Assembly (NCBI GenBank): GCA_946699065.1
Contig: CAMPDV010001299.1
Span: 1-64,000, forward strand
DNA length: 64,000 nt
Direction: 5' to 3'
Origin: Loxodes magnus
Taxonomy: Eukaryota; Ciliophora; Karyorelictea; Loxodida; Loxodidae
This document shows positions 37,946 through 52,650 of the stretch, piece after piece. The position numbers were made by a program, and so were the translations under genes. The notes beneath the pieces were generated by a model. It saw only the letters and a list, made by a program, of their open reading frames with translations, did not search any database and had not been told where the DNA came from. Within the stretch, counting starts at the first letter, position 1. The number at the start of each line of letters is the position of its first letter.

Positions 37946-38189
37946 GATAATAATAATAAAAAATTAAGTATAAATAAAGGTTTTTTCTCTTATTAAATGA
38001 AATAAAAATTGAGATTAATTTAGGTTTTGATAGTTATTTCTATATAGTTTTTATTTTTTATTTTACGCTTTATAATGCTTAAACTAAGTTATTATATTTC
38101 TCTCGGATTTGTTGCTTTAAAATTCAATCAAAAATTAAACAGGGCTTTTGGCTAGCATAGAAGAAGCAATAGTTTTAAAAATAAAAAAA

Positions 38190-38460
38190 TGGAATCTAGT
38201 CCTTAACAATTAGAGAAAGCTTCCTTGTAAGCAGAAGTAAGAAAATTATAAAAAATTGAAGAAAAAATGGACGTTGGGGGTTGGCGTTATAGTATGAGAA
38301 TTTAAAGAGAGTTTGCCAATTAAAAAAAAATAATTTAAGACTTGAGGAGATCTGTTAAAATCTATAAAAAAGAATGATGAACTAGAAAGAGATCTTTAAG
38401 CTTAATGATGTAATCAGATTGAATGCTTGAATTACTAAAATTAATTTAAAATTTTTTTTC
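38190..38460 (+). CDS. coiled-coil ORF fragment, probably element-derived
   Basis: MESSPQQLEKASLQAEVRKL then QKIEEKMDVGGWRYS and REFANQKKIIQDLRRS form a Glu/Lys/Leu coiled coil resembling the ORF1 proteins nearby. Several TGA follow. A short (AAAAG)n run lies at 38584-38610. The element ends are not visible. Confidence 0.3.
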
Positions 38461-39443
38461 TCAGTAAGTAAAGCTAACAGACTATTCGTAAGAATCAATT
38501 TATAGTACAGAAATAGATTAAAAAACTATATCTAAAATGGAGATTGAAAAAAAACATAGCAGAAAACGAATCTGATATACTGATGAAAAGAAAAGAAAAG
38601 AAAAGAAAAGTAGCAATATTTTTAAATATTAAAATTCATCGAAAGAATTAATATTTTTGTGTTTCAAACTATCTTTAGGTCAAGAATGTTCTGGTAAGGG
38701 ATAAAAAAAATAAAAATAATTAGGAAGAATAATATCGAAGTTATAATAGAATAATGGATAATATTAAAAACTTCGTCAATTTATTATGCATCCTACTAAA
38801 TTCTGGACAGAAAACCATTAAAAAATTAATTAAAAACAGGCTAGATATAAAAGAGGAGAGTCAATGGTTTTCAAATATTCCTTGACTTTAATATTTTATA
38901 ACCTTATAAATTAAATTAAATTAATTTTACAATTTTCATAATTTTTTAAAGGAAAAATAAAATAAAATAATTTAATAAATTTAATATTTATTAATTTTGT
39001 TTAAATTATAAATTATAAAACTTTAACAGAACGAATTAAATATAAAAAATAATTTATGCTTTATTTTCAAAAAATATAAATAAATAGCTTAATAAATTAA
39101 AATTAATTTTATTTAGTTAATAAAGCGATATTAAAATAATATATTCATTATAATTTTAAAAAGTTAGATAAGTTATATGAGCAATATTCAAATTTACTAA
39201 GTTATTTATATTATATTAATAATTAAAGAATTAAACTAACAATTATTTTATGTATAAAAAAGTTTGGGTTAATAAATAATAATTTGGAAATTTGAATATT
39301 AATCCATTTGAAGTTATCCTAAGACTAGAACTAAGCTATTGTATATAATTTATAGATATAATTAAAAATATATTTATATAATATTCTAAGAGTCTTCTAT
39401 TTTATTAATATTTGAAATAATTAAGTTTTTTTAAGTTTATATC

Positions 39444-42400
39444 TCACAGATGAGACTGGTCCTTATCTTGAATCTTTACTCTTTTTAAAAAGATTTTTTT
39501 AATTTATTCTTTTTAACCCAAAATATTGTATTCATCCTAAGTTATTTCCAACGAAAGATTCTAACTTTGATTTTAGTTTGTATCAATATTTTTTATTCCT
39601 TTTTCTAATAAATCTTAACTACTTCAATTAATATTTTATTTATCTTTAGCTATTTAATCTTGGCCTTTCTACTGATAACTATTTTTTTAAGTTTTTTTTT
39701 CTATTTCTTCTGTTATTATACTTAGAGAGAATTAATTTGTCCTTTTTTATTTATTCTAGTATTAACTTTTCAAATAAGATTTACTTTTTTCTTGACTTGA
39801 CGGTACATCTTGATACGGATTCAAATTCTAAATTTTTTCTTCCTCTTAATTTTCCTCAAGAATGTTATCTAATTCTTATTATTCTGAAAAGAACATATTA
39901 ATCCTTTGATTTCAGTAGTTTTCTACAGTATTATTTTTATTCTTTACAACCTGCAAAAATAGTTAGGAAAAGTTATAATTAGAAATTAATTTTTTCTCTA
40001 TAAAGCTCAAAAATTCTACTTCCTCATAATAATCAAATAGCTTATATAATTGTTTGCTCCTTTATTTTTTTCAGCCTTAGAGTACTATCTAATTTTGTTA
40101 TTCTTATAATAGTTATTATGCTCTTATTAGTTTAGCTTTGCTTTCCTTACTATTCTTTTATTTCTTTTTTTCCTTTGCATTTTCTAGATTCTCCATTATA
40201 TAAAATATCTTAGTCTTGTTCTTAAAAAATCCAAGGAGAAAATACCATTTAAGTGATTTCCTAAGAATCTGGATGCTAAACTCAGCTAAAATGTAATAAA
40301 TTAGATTAACTAGGAAGAAAAGATTAGCCAATACAAGCAGAATAAATACTGCCATATCTATAATAATATGACTTTCACCTGACTCAAAATAAATGCCTAT
40401 ATAAAGTAAAATAATAGAGATGAATAAGTAATATTTTTCCATCTAATTTAGTTCATATTTAACATAAGGCTGAAACTTTAGCTAAAGCATTATGAAGACA
40501 AATATGACAGAAGTAAGACATCAGAATTAGAATATTACATTAGTGTTTTGTAGAAAGATGAAAACTGATGAAATTATAAACTTCTAGTATATTTTTACGA
40601 ATTCTCAGTAATAAAACTAGTCTTTGTATCCGATTGTTAGAAATCCAAATTAAGTCTTTATTTTATAAGTACGAACTAGTCTTCTATTCTTGTGTAAATA
40701 AAGGATGATTATGAGAGGAATAGCTACTATGTATAATATGAACGCTGGCAAAGCAATTGTTAAGATATATTAAAGATGATTTCCTTATCAGCATATAATT
40801 TCTGTATAAGCATTCAAAACAAACACATCATTATTAATATTGTAGCAACTAAAAGAACTTTGAATAGTTAGTATTAAACTTGAATAAATTTAAAAAAAGG
40901 AAACACTCATTACTGTTATTAAGATAGGCTTTTTGATAGGTTTTCTTGTTACTAGTGACTATATTCAAATAAACAGAAAAGTAATAATCAAAATTATAAA
41001 GGGAAGAGAGATGCTACCTGTTACTTTACTGTAATATTTCTACTCACCTTCTTATTAAAGACATTCAAAGTTAACAATATTAGATGTAGCTGATATATAA
41101 CTCTAATTAAATGTAAACAAGTTATTAAAAGTATCTGGCCAATTAAATTTAAAGTTCTGTATTAAAGCTGAAAATTACATATAGTTAGAAAGAATTTTGA
41201 AATACACTCCTAAGTGATTATCCTATTTCCTAGCTGACAATAAAGTAGATTTAACTAAATATAATATGAAGAATATAAATATCATTATGATACATATTCC
41301 ATAAATTATATTACTTTTATCATTTTAACACTTTTAGCATTTGTTGAGTCCATCTTTAGATCACCCTTCCTCGCATAAATCACATAAAATTCCCTTATAT
41401 CCTCCAGCACAATATCCTTATATATTTGTTTCATTTAACATTTTTTATCTTGATATTTCATTAGTTTTATCTAGATAATCTATTATATATTAATTAGATA
41501 AAGAAGTTCCTAAGCAAGCTTAATCATTAGAACATTTATGTACTTTATCTACGCTAAAACTATATCTTCAATATCCTTTATTTGGAACTATTAAGTTACT
41601 TCCATAACATGTTGCACCTTCAAAACATCCTTTGCAATAAGTGTCACTTTCATTTAAAGAATATTATCCATAAAAGCAATTCTAGCACTGTTTACCATTA
41701 ACTAATATTTAACCTACAAGACAATTAGAAAAATGAACTTTTATTTAAATTTTATTTTAAATTTATAGATTTTAAGGTAAGTTTTTTAAATCTATTGCAT
41801 CAGTACTAAGCTACAAAATTGCATCACTATCTGGCTTAGTATTTATAGTTAAATCATTTATATAAAAAACACCCAATTCAGCTTATATTAATGTTTTACC
41901 TGCAAAAGTAACTTATTTTTTATCTACTGATTCTATTTACAAATTAGAAGTATTATCAGTTTTTACTAGCTAGCCATAAACATCAGTAATGTAGAGTTTT
42001 CTTTCTTCTATAGGAAATCCAGGTAACTAGTCTACTAATTATCTTGAAGACTTATTTTAATAGCAATGATCTAGCACATCAGAGATATAGGTATTACTTA
42101 ACTGGTATCCAAAGGCAGCTAAATGATTTCCATAATAAGCAGAATTATTGATAAATAGCGTGCATATGGAAGAGGTATTGAGATGGGGTATAAAAGTAGG
42201 AAGAGTAGCTTGAAAAGAAATAGCTCCTCCTTCCCCTACATTAGTAGTAACAGAATTATGGATAAAGGAATTATTTTGTAATGTATAGTTACAAATTTAT
42301 TTCTTATCACATACTAATCTTAATGCTCCACCTTTAGAAGCAAATTACTTCTAACCATCTATTTTATTATTCTAAAATACATTTTACTTAAAAGTTATAT

Positions 42401-45400
42401 TACCATTCAAGCAGTAACCAACTCCTCCATGTTCAGTTGCTATACAATCTTAAAAGATATTATTCTTAATTAAGTAATTATATTTCAGATCATCATTCAC
42501 TATAGCAAAACAAGAACCTTATACTGATCTCTAATTTTAACAAATACAGTTACTCATATTCATCTAAGAATTCAATGCATAAATAGCAGACCCATAACTA
42601 TTATTACTTACTCCTCTCTCAAACTTTACGTCACTTAAATTTAATTCACTTTCTTCTATAACTAAACCAGTATCTTAGAAGTCTTCAATTCTACTATCTT
42701 CAATTCATAATTTACTACTTTTTTATGCATAAACTACTGCTCCATAACTAGAAGTACTATTAACAAAATCTATTTTCTCCAGACTCATATTTGATTCAAA
42801 CCCATAAATTACTCCTCCTTTACCTCCTCTCATATTCTCAAACCTAACCTAATTCATACTTAACTAACTTTATCTTACATAAATTGCTCCTCCTTCATAT
42901 TCTCCTTCTCCATTTCTAAACCAACTATTATTTATTTCTATTTCAGAATAAAGTTCACTATAAATAAACGCTCCAGTGTATCCCTTTTGATCTTCAAAAG
43001 TAGATCCATTTATACTTATTTTCGAGTATTACCCTAAAATACCTGAAGTCTGTTTAAGTCCTTTATTTTTACTTATTACTATCCTATTTATATTTAGCTA
43101 ACTTTAGTACACCAACACTATAGATGATTATCCATCATTATCCCTTATTCTTACTTATTCCAGCTAGCTTGGCTATTATAAATTTGAAATTCATAAATTA
43201 ATAATTCCCATAGAATAAGCTGTATTATTTATAATTTCTGAGTTTATTATTATAAATTAAGAGTTCTAAGCATATAAGAAGGCTCCATCAAAACCTTTAT
43301 TCTAATTAATAGTAGAGTTTTCCATCCTGAATAAACTATCTTAAAACATATAGCCAACTCCTCCTTTATCTTTCGCTAAATTTTACTAGCACATAATTTC
43401 TTTAAAAATTAAAGTAGATTGCTAGATGAAAAACACAGCTCCTTAGTTAGCTTAGTTGTTATTAAAGGTTGATTAAATAAACTGTATGCTTGATTAATCT
43501 GCCTTAATAAATCCTCCTATTTCAGCTTTATTATAGCTTGCGTTAATTTATTGTATAGTAGCTTATACTTAAGTAAATGATAAGACTGCTCCATTCTTAC
43601 CTTTATTTTCAATGAACTAGCATTTATTTATCTAAATAATATTCATGTTAGCTTCTATTACTCCTCCTTGATTTTAAGCTTCATTATTTAAAAACAGACA
43701 ATCTATTATTTCTAAAATTGAAAATTAGGATGTAATTGAAGCACCATTAGATGCAGTGTTTGCTTAAAATGTAGTGTTTTAAAGCAAAACTAAAGAGTTT
43801 TTAAGAGAGATTAAAGAACCTTATCTAACTTAGTTTTAAATTAAAGTGCAACTAATTAACTTAAGAATCTAATTAGTAACTTCAATTAAAATTCCACTAT
43901 CAACTTAGTTTGCTATAAAGGAACTTTCTTATATTTATATTTGAGCATCTTTAGTTTCTATAAGCAAGGTTCTTATTTAGTTATTCCTAAATTCTGTTTT
44001 GTTTATAACAATTAAATGAAGACTAGCTTCTTTCATCAAAAAACTCACTTAATTATTTTTAATAGCACATTTGTTTAGTAATAAACTATCACCTATCAAT
44101 ATATCTACTAAGGATCCTAAAGAAACATTATTATCAGACATACTAACCGATGTTAGATTAAGATTGGAAGAGCTTAAGTAAAAAATAGATTTCATAGCTT
44201 AGTTTTATATGACTTAAGTATCGAATAATTGCAAATATGATTGGAATAAATAGAATAAATTACCAACTTTAGCAAAGTTAGCTTTTATCTTACTCTATTA
44301 GATACTTATATTAGATGAAGTTCCAAATATTATTACTCCATTATCGTAAACTTCATTCGCTTCAAAATCACTTCATTATATTTCAACTTAACTTCCAGCT
44401 GATAAATAAAAACAAGAACCATATTTAGCATAGCTTTCTTGTATTTTTAAATATGAAATTGATAGAATACTAGCTTCTTAGTAAATTAAGCCTCCACTAT
44501 CTTCAGCATAATTTTAACTACTTTAAATATTTTCTATATCAATTCTTGAATTTATAGCATAAATAAATGCTCCTTTGACTGCTGTATTATTGTGTACTTA
44601 AATTTCTAATATAGTAGCTTTGCTTTATTCTACAAATATACTTCCATTTTCAGTTGCTTTGTTATATTAAATTTCTATTTTTTAAATATCTAAAGAGAAT
44701 AATTTTAAATAGCCAACACTTCCTTGCTTAGCTCTATTATATTGGAATGAACTATTTACTATCTTTGTTAATTATTAATTAATCTAGTTTTCAAAGTAGA
44801 AGACTCCTCCTTTCTATGCTTCATTCTTATTATAAATATTATTTTCCAATATCTAAATTTTGGAATCTTGCGAATATATAAATCCTCCTCTTCCAGAGCT
44901 AGCTTGATTACTCTAAGCACTTATATTTACTATTCTGCTTACAAAAGAAGATTCCAAATAAATAGCTCCTCCTTTTTGTTATGCTGTATTATTATCAAAC
45001 TAACAATTTTTAATTTCTTCAATAACAGCCTAATAACCTGAAAATAAAGCTCCTCCACTATCGTAAGCTTTATTTTAATCAAATTAACTGTTTTAAATTA
45101 GATTGATTGTTGAATCGTCAAGATAAAAGGAGCCTCCATTATTGGCTTAGTTTTTGATAAATTAGTTATTTTCTATTTTTTCTATTTTAGACTTCTCTAT
45201 AAGATAAAATACTCCTCCTTGCTATTAAGCAACATTTTCAGAAAAAATGTTGCTTTCTATTAGCGTGATTTCTGAATTTGATAAGGCTAAGAATCCTCCT
45301 TTCTATTGGTAATCTATTGCTTAGTTTCTGGAAATAAAATTGTTAGAGATAATAATAATCTTAGACTTTTAAGATATAAAAATAGAGCCTCCCATTTATT

Positions 45401-47072
45401 ATGCACTGTTATTAGTAAAAGAGCAGTTAAATATTAAATTAATAATAGTCTAATTTTAACTATAAATAGCATTCCCATTCTAGGCTTTATTTAGTTCGAA
45501 CTTATTATTCTAAACTAAATTTATTTTAGAATATTCCAAATAAAAGCAGCCTCCATTAAACTATTCAGCACTATTATTATAAAATAGGCATCTTTATATT
45601 GCTATACTTATATTATTTTTATTAAAATATAGAACTCCTCCGTTTTATTCAGCTTTGTTATTAAAAAATTAACTATTATCAATATAATCAATTTAAGATT
45701 ATTTCAAATACAAAAAACCTCCCTCTTAAGCTGAATTTCCCTTAGCTAATATATTTTAAATGTATTGAATGTTTGAATTTTCTAAATAAAAATCTCCAAG
45801 TTAGCTTTTATTCTCTTCAAACTAACTATCTTAAACTGAACTTATATTAGAAGAGCTACTATAAATAGATGCTCCATAGTTAGCGTAATTCTGCTTAAAC
45901 TAAGTATTTATGATTAAGTTTATTCTCGCATTTTATAAATAAATTGCTCCGCCCCTCTCAAAATTCCTGTTTTTAATAAACTAGCTGTTTTCTATAATCT
46001 CACACGTTGAATTCTCTAGGTAAATTGCACCTCCAAATATTGCTTAATTTCCAATAAATTAAGAATTTGAGACTATAATTCTAGTTTTTCTGACATAAAG
46101 AGCAGCACCTTTATTAAAGTTTTAATTGTTGAGGAATAAATTGTCAAGCATCATTAAATTAGAATATTCAGAATATAAAACTCCATAATCGCAATAGTTT
46201 AATGTAAATGAGGAGTTTTATATTATTAAAGATGTATTATAGTTGTAAAGCATGCTTTTAAATGACTTGCTATACTCAAATATAGAATTTCTTATTATCA
46301 GGTTACTTTAACCACTAAAAAGAGTATTTCCTTTAATACCTGAAAATTAGCTATTTATTATTGTTAAGTTTGAATTTATTGTTAAGACAAGATATCTAAT
46401 GTATTCTGTTTAATTTTATTCTAATTCGCTTTCTTCTTCAATTAAGAAATCATCTTCCAATTAAAAATGAAAGTCTACTATGAAGTCTCTTAAAATAGTG
46501 TGATTAATGGTTAGACTGGATTAGTTTATCTATATGAAGTTATGATATGGATAAATATATCCATTATATCAAGAATCTGGATATAAAGATGGCATTTATT
46601 CTCCTGAAATAATGAGATTTTTCATTATGAATACATCTTACTAAAGATTTATTACTAGTCCAGGATATTAAACTAATATTACTGCTGTGCTATTCTTCTT
46701 GTAGCACATTGCTGATTCTTAATCATCTCCACACTCTTAATATGTCTATATTGCTATTTTTTTAGAGCCTAATCAACCAGATCCACCTCTAACAATCTCA
46801 CAGGATTCTTTGTTATAAACTTAATTTAAGCAATCAAGTTTATGATTATGAGGGGATATAAACATTTATACTGATTAATTCTCCTTTGACTAGTAAATAG
46901 CAGCTGATAAATCAGTAAAAGGATATTCTTTAGTTCCAATTTATTCAGAAACATTTAACTCTTAGAATATTTCAGCTGTAGTTACATATACTTATTAAAC
47001 TTGAGCTTTGGAACCAGGAAAGAAGGCAAAAATAGTGTAAATAAAGATAAAGGATTAAAGGGATATCTTCAT
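39444..47072 (-). CDS. giant beta-helix (PbH1/Pmp-like) membrane protein, 2,542 residues
   Basis: One frame of exactly 2,543 codons from ATG 47072 to TGA 39444, with no break and no intron needed. Residues 1-24 are a signal peptide (MKISLQSFIFIYTIFAFFPG). A very long array of right-handed beta-helix repeats follows, each about 20-24 residues, of the form NCQFDNNTAQQKGGAIY (Asn-rich turn, then GG-A/S-hydrophobic-Tyr). Next come Cys-rich EGF-like modules (CQNCFYGQYS; KGYWRYSF; CAGGYKGILCDLCEEGW), several transmembrane segments (from about 41.3 kb to 40.2 kb) and a Gln/Lys-rich cytosolic tail. Trp at GSGWLGS, KGYWRY and EEGWSKD is TGA. This architecture is known as a large family of ciliate surface proteins, of which the ligand is unknown. 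It is probably a cell-surface or cortical protein. Confidence 0.85.
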
Positions 47073-48112
47073 TTAAACTATAAAGGTATAAAATAAAAAA
47101 TAAATAGATTTAATTTATGAGAACCTATTAACTTTAAAACCTCCTAACCAGTATTAGTTAATTACCTATTAACAGATGCTTATAAACTATAAATATTAAA
47201 TCCAAAATAACCAAACAGCTAAATATATTCAATCAACCTACCATTAAGGCAAAATTCCATAAGGTAAGTAGTATATTTTTAAAATTAATAGCAGTCTATG
47301 CTTTATTAATTTATGAACTGGATACTAAATTTTCATAGTTCGTGATTTAAACCTTATAAAATAAGCAAGCAAAAGCATTATGAATTAAATTTAAAATAAG
47401 TATAAGCATTTCTTTAATTATTCCTCAAATACACTATTAAGCTTTAAGAAAAGAAAGGCTAAAATAAAAATGCTTTAATTTTAATTATTTAGAGATTTTT
47501 AAAGAAATTTAGTTTGCTCTTAATTCCTTTAATAAGCTATCTCTTACTATTTTTACTCTTTAAGTAAAAGTATCTAAAAGTATCTAAAGATATGTTGTTA
47601 TAAGTTTAAAGTTTGCAAATATACCATTATATACATTAAATCTATTTTACATCTATAAATATAAGATTAATTTAAATTCCATTCTTAAGGTAAATTGATT
47701 ACCTAACTTATTTTCTTATTAATTAATTAAAAGCAGAACTAGCATTTGAACATGAAAATGGGATTTAAAATTATACGAAATTATTCTTAAAAGATATGAA
47801 TGAAAGAAAGGAATTCTTTTGATTTATGATATTTAAAGAAAGCTTCTTTATCTAGTTAATAAAAGTTAATTTACTTTTTATTTTAATTTAAGACTTAAAT
47901 TAATTAATTTCTTTTAGTTATACTTATATAGAGAAAGTTTAGATTCAGATGCTATAATTTTAATAATAGTTATTAAAATAAATCATTTTTGATTACTTTA
48001 TTTCTGCAGGATTTTCTAAATAAATTATGAAGCTTTAATTATATTTTTATTATTTAAAATTTGACTTCAAATAAGACTAAATTCTCTTGGTTTATTTAAG
48101 TTACTTAATAAA

Positions 48113-48560
48113 ATGGCAATTAGCTCTGGTATGGAAGTAAATTTTAATTTGGTTTAGTTTTTTTAAGAAGTATAGAAATAGGATATTAGAGTAGATTTTA
48201 AAAATGTAAAGAATATAATATGTTTGCTTAATAATGAATATATCTTTTAAGGGTATGTAAAGATAAAGCTTTTTAATTGTATATTAGGTTATTTTATTTT
48301 TCTATCTTTATTTTATATAAAGAAAGCTAAATGCTTTGAAATTATATCAATAGCATCTATAAGTTTAATTGTTTTAAATTTTATGCTAAATCATTCATAT
48401 TGTGATGATGTATATAAATCAGCAGAAATACAATTTCATATGATTAGAGTTTCATTAAGAAATATATAAGAATACGTTATAATGACTCCTTCAAAATCAT
48501 AATATACCCTATCTTTTAAAATAATTTAGAATTTATTTATTTAAAAACTCATTTAAATTG
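48113..48560 (+). CDS. possible small membrane protein
   Basis: ATG 48113 opens MAISSGMEVNFNLVQFFQEV, then two hydrophobic segments (FNCILGYFIFLSLFYI; EIISIASISLIVLNFML) and HSYCDDVYKSAEIQFHMI. The frame stays open well past this point with weak coding character and the end cannot be set. No family is recognised. Confidence 0.3.
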
Positions 48561-49689
48561 CAAGTTTTCTAATTAAAATGCTAGCTAAGATTCATATTAA
48601 TGAGACTTGCTTACGTTTTCTTTCTTTTTATACTTTAGTTAAAATTTAATTATAAAAGCTTTAACCTTAAAGGAATATTCGCTTATACTAAATGTTTTAT
48701 AAAGAAACCCTAAAAATAGAATTTAATCTTTAAATATCTTAAAGAGTAATTGTGAATATAACTCGTTATCGGTGTAATTAAAGTAAGCTACTTTTTAGTT
48801 TAAACTAGAAAATAGTTAATAATCTTAGCTATTTTATAAGGAATATTGCATTAGTCATTTTAGTAAGGCAATCAAATTACTTCTTGCTAGTTAGATATAT
48901 AAATAAACAAAATTATGCTTTATAGCTTTAAAATAGGAAAATAAATAAATTATACATTTTACTAAATAGCTAATAAAATTATTATTCTATGCTACCACCA
49001 AACCTATAAAATATTTATTAGCATCATTATTAGTCTCTTTATTATATAAGTTTATATCTTATAATAATTTAAGAGAGCTATAAATTAAATATATCAAGTA
49101 TACGTATTCTAATAACTAAACAATTAATTATTAATCTTATACTTTTTCAAGCTGAATGTTTAACTTTAAATTAGTAACTTATTGTTTAACTTTTATTAAA
49201 TAGCTTTAGCTTATTATATTTTATATATTTCAGAACCTTCTTATTTATCTTCTTTCCTTAGAACATTTTCGCTTTATTCTTATTCTTTTTCTTTAATTTT
49301 AAACTCTTACTATACTTTAGAATAGCATACATACATTACTGTTACTATATGACTATTTTCATTATAGTTAAATAATAAACTAAAATGAAGAATAGTAAAC
49401 TATTTCAATCATATGAAATAAATTATAAACTTTATTAAAAATAAAGGAAAATACTTAGCTAAAAGATATTCAAATTAAGAAATGTTCAAATGTATTTTTA
49501 TTAAATTTAATTATTTAATTAAGATATTTTTGCTCTTTATCTTTAAAACTCTAAGATATGGCTCTTTTTTAAAACTCTTTTTCTTCTTTTATCTTTAAAT
49601 AAATAACTTGTAGCTGAAATGTCTAAGATTTTTAAGGAGAATAATTTTAAGTTATTAGGAATTTAAATTAATGTAGTAAGCTTTACTTT

Positions 49690-50170
49690 TACTCTATGCA
49701 TTTTATATTTAATCATCTACTTCTCATGCAGGTATTCTTCTTATTAAGGCTGCTGTTGCTGCTAAATAAATACCATGTCTCGGATCAGTCTCACACATCA
49801 TATTTATAGTGTAAAGCATTAATTAAATTTTTTGAATCTGCTAGATTATTTTAGGAGTGTCAAATACTACCAGCTTGGTTAATAATAAAAATAATATTTA
49901 AAAGGAATTATGCATCTGCTTAATAAAAATTAATTATCTTACTTAAAAATTGTCCAAAAGGCCTATCCTAGCAGAATTCAATATATCAGACTCTAAATCT
50001 ATAATAATAGGCCTAGGAATGAATTTAAATGCTAAATCTAGATAAAATAAGTAATTTTTCTTTATAATTATAAATAAGAATCTCCATTTTCAACTCCAAT
50101 CAATCAATTCCTTGCTCATTCAAAATATATTCCCAAAACTTAGGGCCTATTTAATCTAAGCACTAGAGAT
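49690..50170 (-). pseudogene. beta-tubulin fragment with internal deletion
   Basis: Minus strand: an N-terminal piece (PKFWEYILNEQGIDW) and a later piece (MMCETDPRHGIYLAATAAL) of beta-tubulin lie about 0.3 kb apart instead of about 0.95 kb. The middle, including the GTP loop, is gone. It sits head to head with the tubulin at 50.28 kb. Confidence 0.65.
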
Positions 50171-50282
50171 TTAAATAGAGGAATAAGCTAAAGTGATTTT
50201 ATAATTTTTAAAGTAGTTTACTTTTTAATCAGTATTTATTATACTTTATTTAAAAAAAAGAATAAACATTAGTTCTTCAAGC

Positions 50283-51554
50283 ATGAGAGAGATAGTACAC
50301 ATTTAAGTTGGCTAGAGTGGAAACTAAATTGGAACTGATTTTTGGAAACTTATTTCAGAAGAACATGAAATTGATTACTTTGATAATTTAATGGCGATAA
50401 GAAAATAGGTATTTACCTAAAGCTATTCTTACTGATTTATAGCCAAGTACTTTGGATCCTATTAGAGCTAGTTCATTTGGATAGTTATTTAAGCCTGATA
50501 ATTTAATTGCTGGATTAACAGGTGGTTTTAATAATTGAGCTAGAGGTTTTTAACTGAAGGTGCTGATTTGATAAATTATGTTTAGATGTTGTAAGGAAAG
50601 AAACTGAATTCTGTGACTCTTTATAAGGATTTTAAATGCTTCATTCTCTGGGAGGTGGAACAGGTTCAGGTATGGGAATTTTTTAAATTCTAAACTGAAA
50701 GAAGAATTTCCAAATAAAATAATAGAGACATTTCAGTTTTTCCTTCTTCTAAAGTATCAGATAAAGTAGTAGATACTTATAATGAAATTTTAAGTATAGA
50801 TTAATTAATATCGAACTAAGTGTAGTTATAGCAATAGATAATGAAGCTTTATTTAATATATGCTAAAGGCCATTAAAACTACTAACTCCTATATTTGAAT
50901 ATTTGAATTGATTAGTAGCTAATGCAATGAGTGGACTGCTAGTTTGAGATTTCCAGGTTGACTAAATAGTGATTTGAGAAAGCTTGCTTACAATTTAGTT
51001 CCTTTTCCGAAATTACATTTTTTAACCATAAGTTAATCTCCTTTAAAAGCTCGTCAAAGTTCAGCATATAGAAGCCTAACAGTTCCAGAGTTGACTTAAT
51101 AAATTTTGGATGCTAAAAATGTTTTATGCGCTTCAGATCCAAGAAAGGGTTTTTATTTATCAGCAACAACGATTTTTAGAAAAAAGATTGAGGAAAGGAA
51201 GTAGAAGATTAGATACTTAATATAAGGAATAAAAGTACTTCTTATTTCGTAGAATGAATCCCTAATAACTTAAAAGCATCTGCTTGCGATATTCCACTTA
51301 AATGAGTAAAAGCATCAGCTACTTTACTAGGAAATAATACCAATATTTAAGAGATATTTAAGCGTATAGGTACTGACTTTTCAACTATTTTTAATAGAAA
51401 AGTCTTTTTACATTAGTATATAGGAGAAGGACTGTGTGAAATGGAATTTACAGAGGCAGAATTTAGTATGGTAGATTTAATTTCTGAATATTAATAATAT
51501 CAAGATGCATTTTTAGAAGAAGAGTCAGAAGAAAGAGATGAAGAATTGTTGTGA
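50283..51554 (+). pseudogene. beta-tubulin paralogue 5, multiply broken
   Basis: Starts MREIVHIQVGQSGNQIGTDFW and keeps RASSFGQLFKPDN, NNWARGF, the GGGTGSGMG loop, RQSSAYRSLTVPEL-like and EMEFTEAEFS. It ends EESEERDEELL and TGA 51552. It is 24 codons shorter than the 448-codon sisters, and its frame changes at least twice (about 50.55 and 50.64 kb), so it is a pseudogene. It is divergent from the three copies on the minus strand. Confidence 0.8.
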
Positions 51555-52079
51555 ATAAAGAACAAAACTTAATTTATTTATTACTTACAAGTAAAGAAAT
51601 TATTGAAATAAAGAAGCTAAAAGATAATAAATTTACAAAATTTAAGCTAAATATTTTAATTTTTTCATAAAGACTAGATATTTATAAAAAAGAACTTTTA
51701 ATTGCTCTAATTATAAAAATAAATTACGCTGAAAAAAAAACTCAAATGCACCAAAAAGCCTAAATAAAAGGTTAAGTTTTACGAGAATATAGTATGCTAA
51801 ATTTATTAAAAAATTTGAATAAATGAACTAAGCAAATGGTTGAAGTAATTAAGATAAATTTAATAGTTTAAAGTCAAAGGTAAAATTCAACAAAAACCAA
51901 AATAGTTGAAATTAAATTTAACACTCTAAAACTTTAATTTAGTTTATATATGAATGATGCTTAAAATGTATGAGATAATAAAAGAATAAGAATATGCTTA
52001 TCAACTATCAAGTCTTTATTAATAAAGTATCAAATATGTTAAAATTATAAAATAAAATCCTATTCTATAAGTAAATGCA

Positions 52080-52650
52080 TGATAATCATTCAGTTTTTCA
52101 ATAAGATATAATCACCGTTATTATGCTCATTTCATAAAAATTTCTGGTTACTTTGAGAGTAAAAATGCAAACTAATAATAATTTTTTAGATTAAATGATT
52201 TGCTCTAGATAAATATAGAAAAAATTTGTTCTTAAGTCTGATATTTTATATAAAAACTCAATAATTATAAAGAACATCATTTTAAAATCTAAAATACTTA
52301 ATCTTGCTATTTTAACTCAATAACGTGGGGAATAAATAAAAGATATCTGAATATGAAGATTATACTTAAAGGAGAATTAATAGCTTCATTCAGAAAAAGG
52401 TTATTAAAGAATTTTATTATCTCTTTTTAAATGATTTTTATTTAAATAACTGCAAGGAAATAGAGTTGATGTCTAATAGTAATAATAAAGTAACTTTTAA
52501 ATAAAATGAGTATTTTAAATTTATAATTGAAGGCGCAAATTATTAGAGAAATAATAGGTAGCTTATTCTCTAATTGTTTGGTATAATTGATTAAAATAAT
52601 ACCAAAGTTAAAAATTTATTAGATTTCTATCATTTTCCTTCTATTTTTTT
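52080..52650 (+). CDS. possible hypothetical protein
   Basis: A frame starting near MIIIQFFNKIQSPLL runs with few TGA through KYRKNLFLSLIFYIKTQQ and the more convincing SEYEDYTQRRINSFIQKKV, NNCKEIELMSNSNNK and FKFIIEGANYQRNN. The end is unclear. No family is recognised. Confidence 0.3.
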
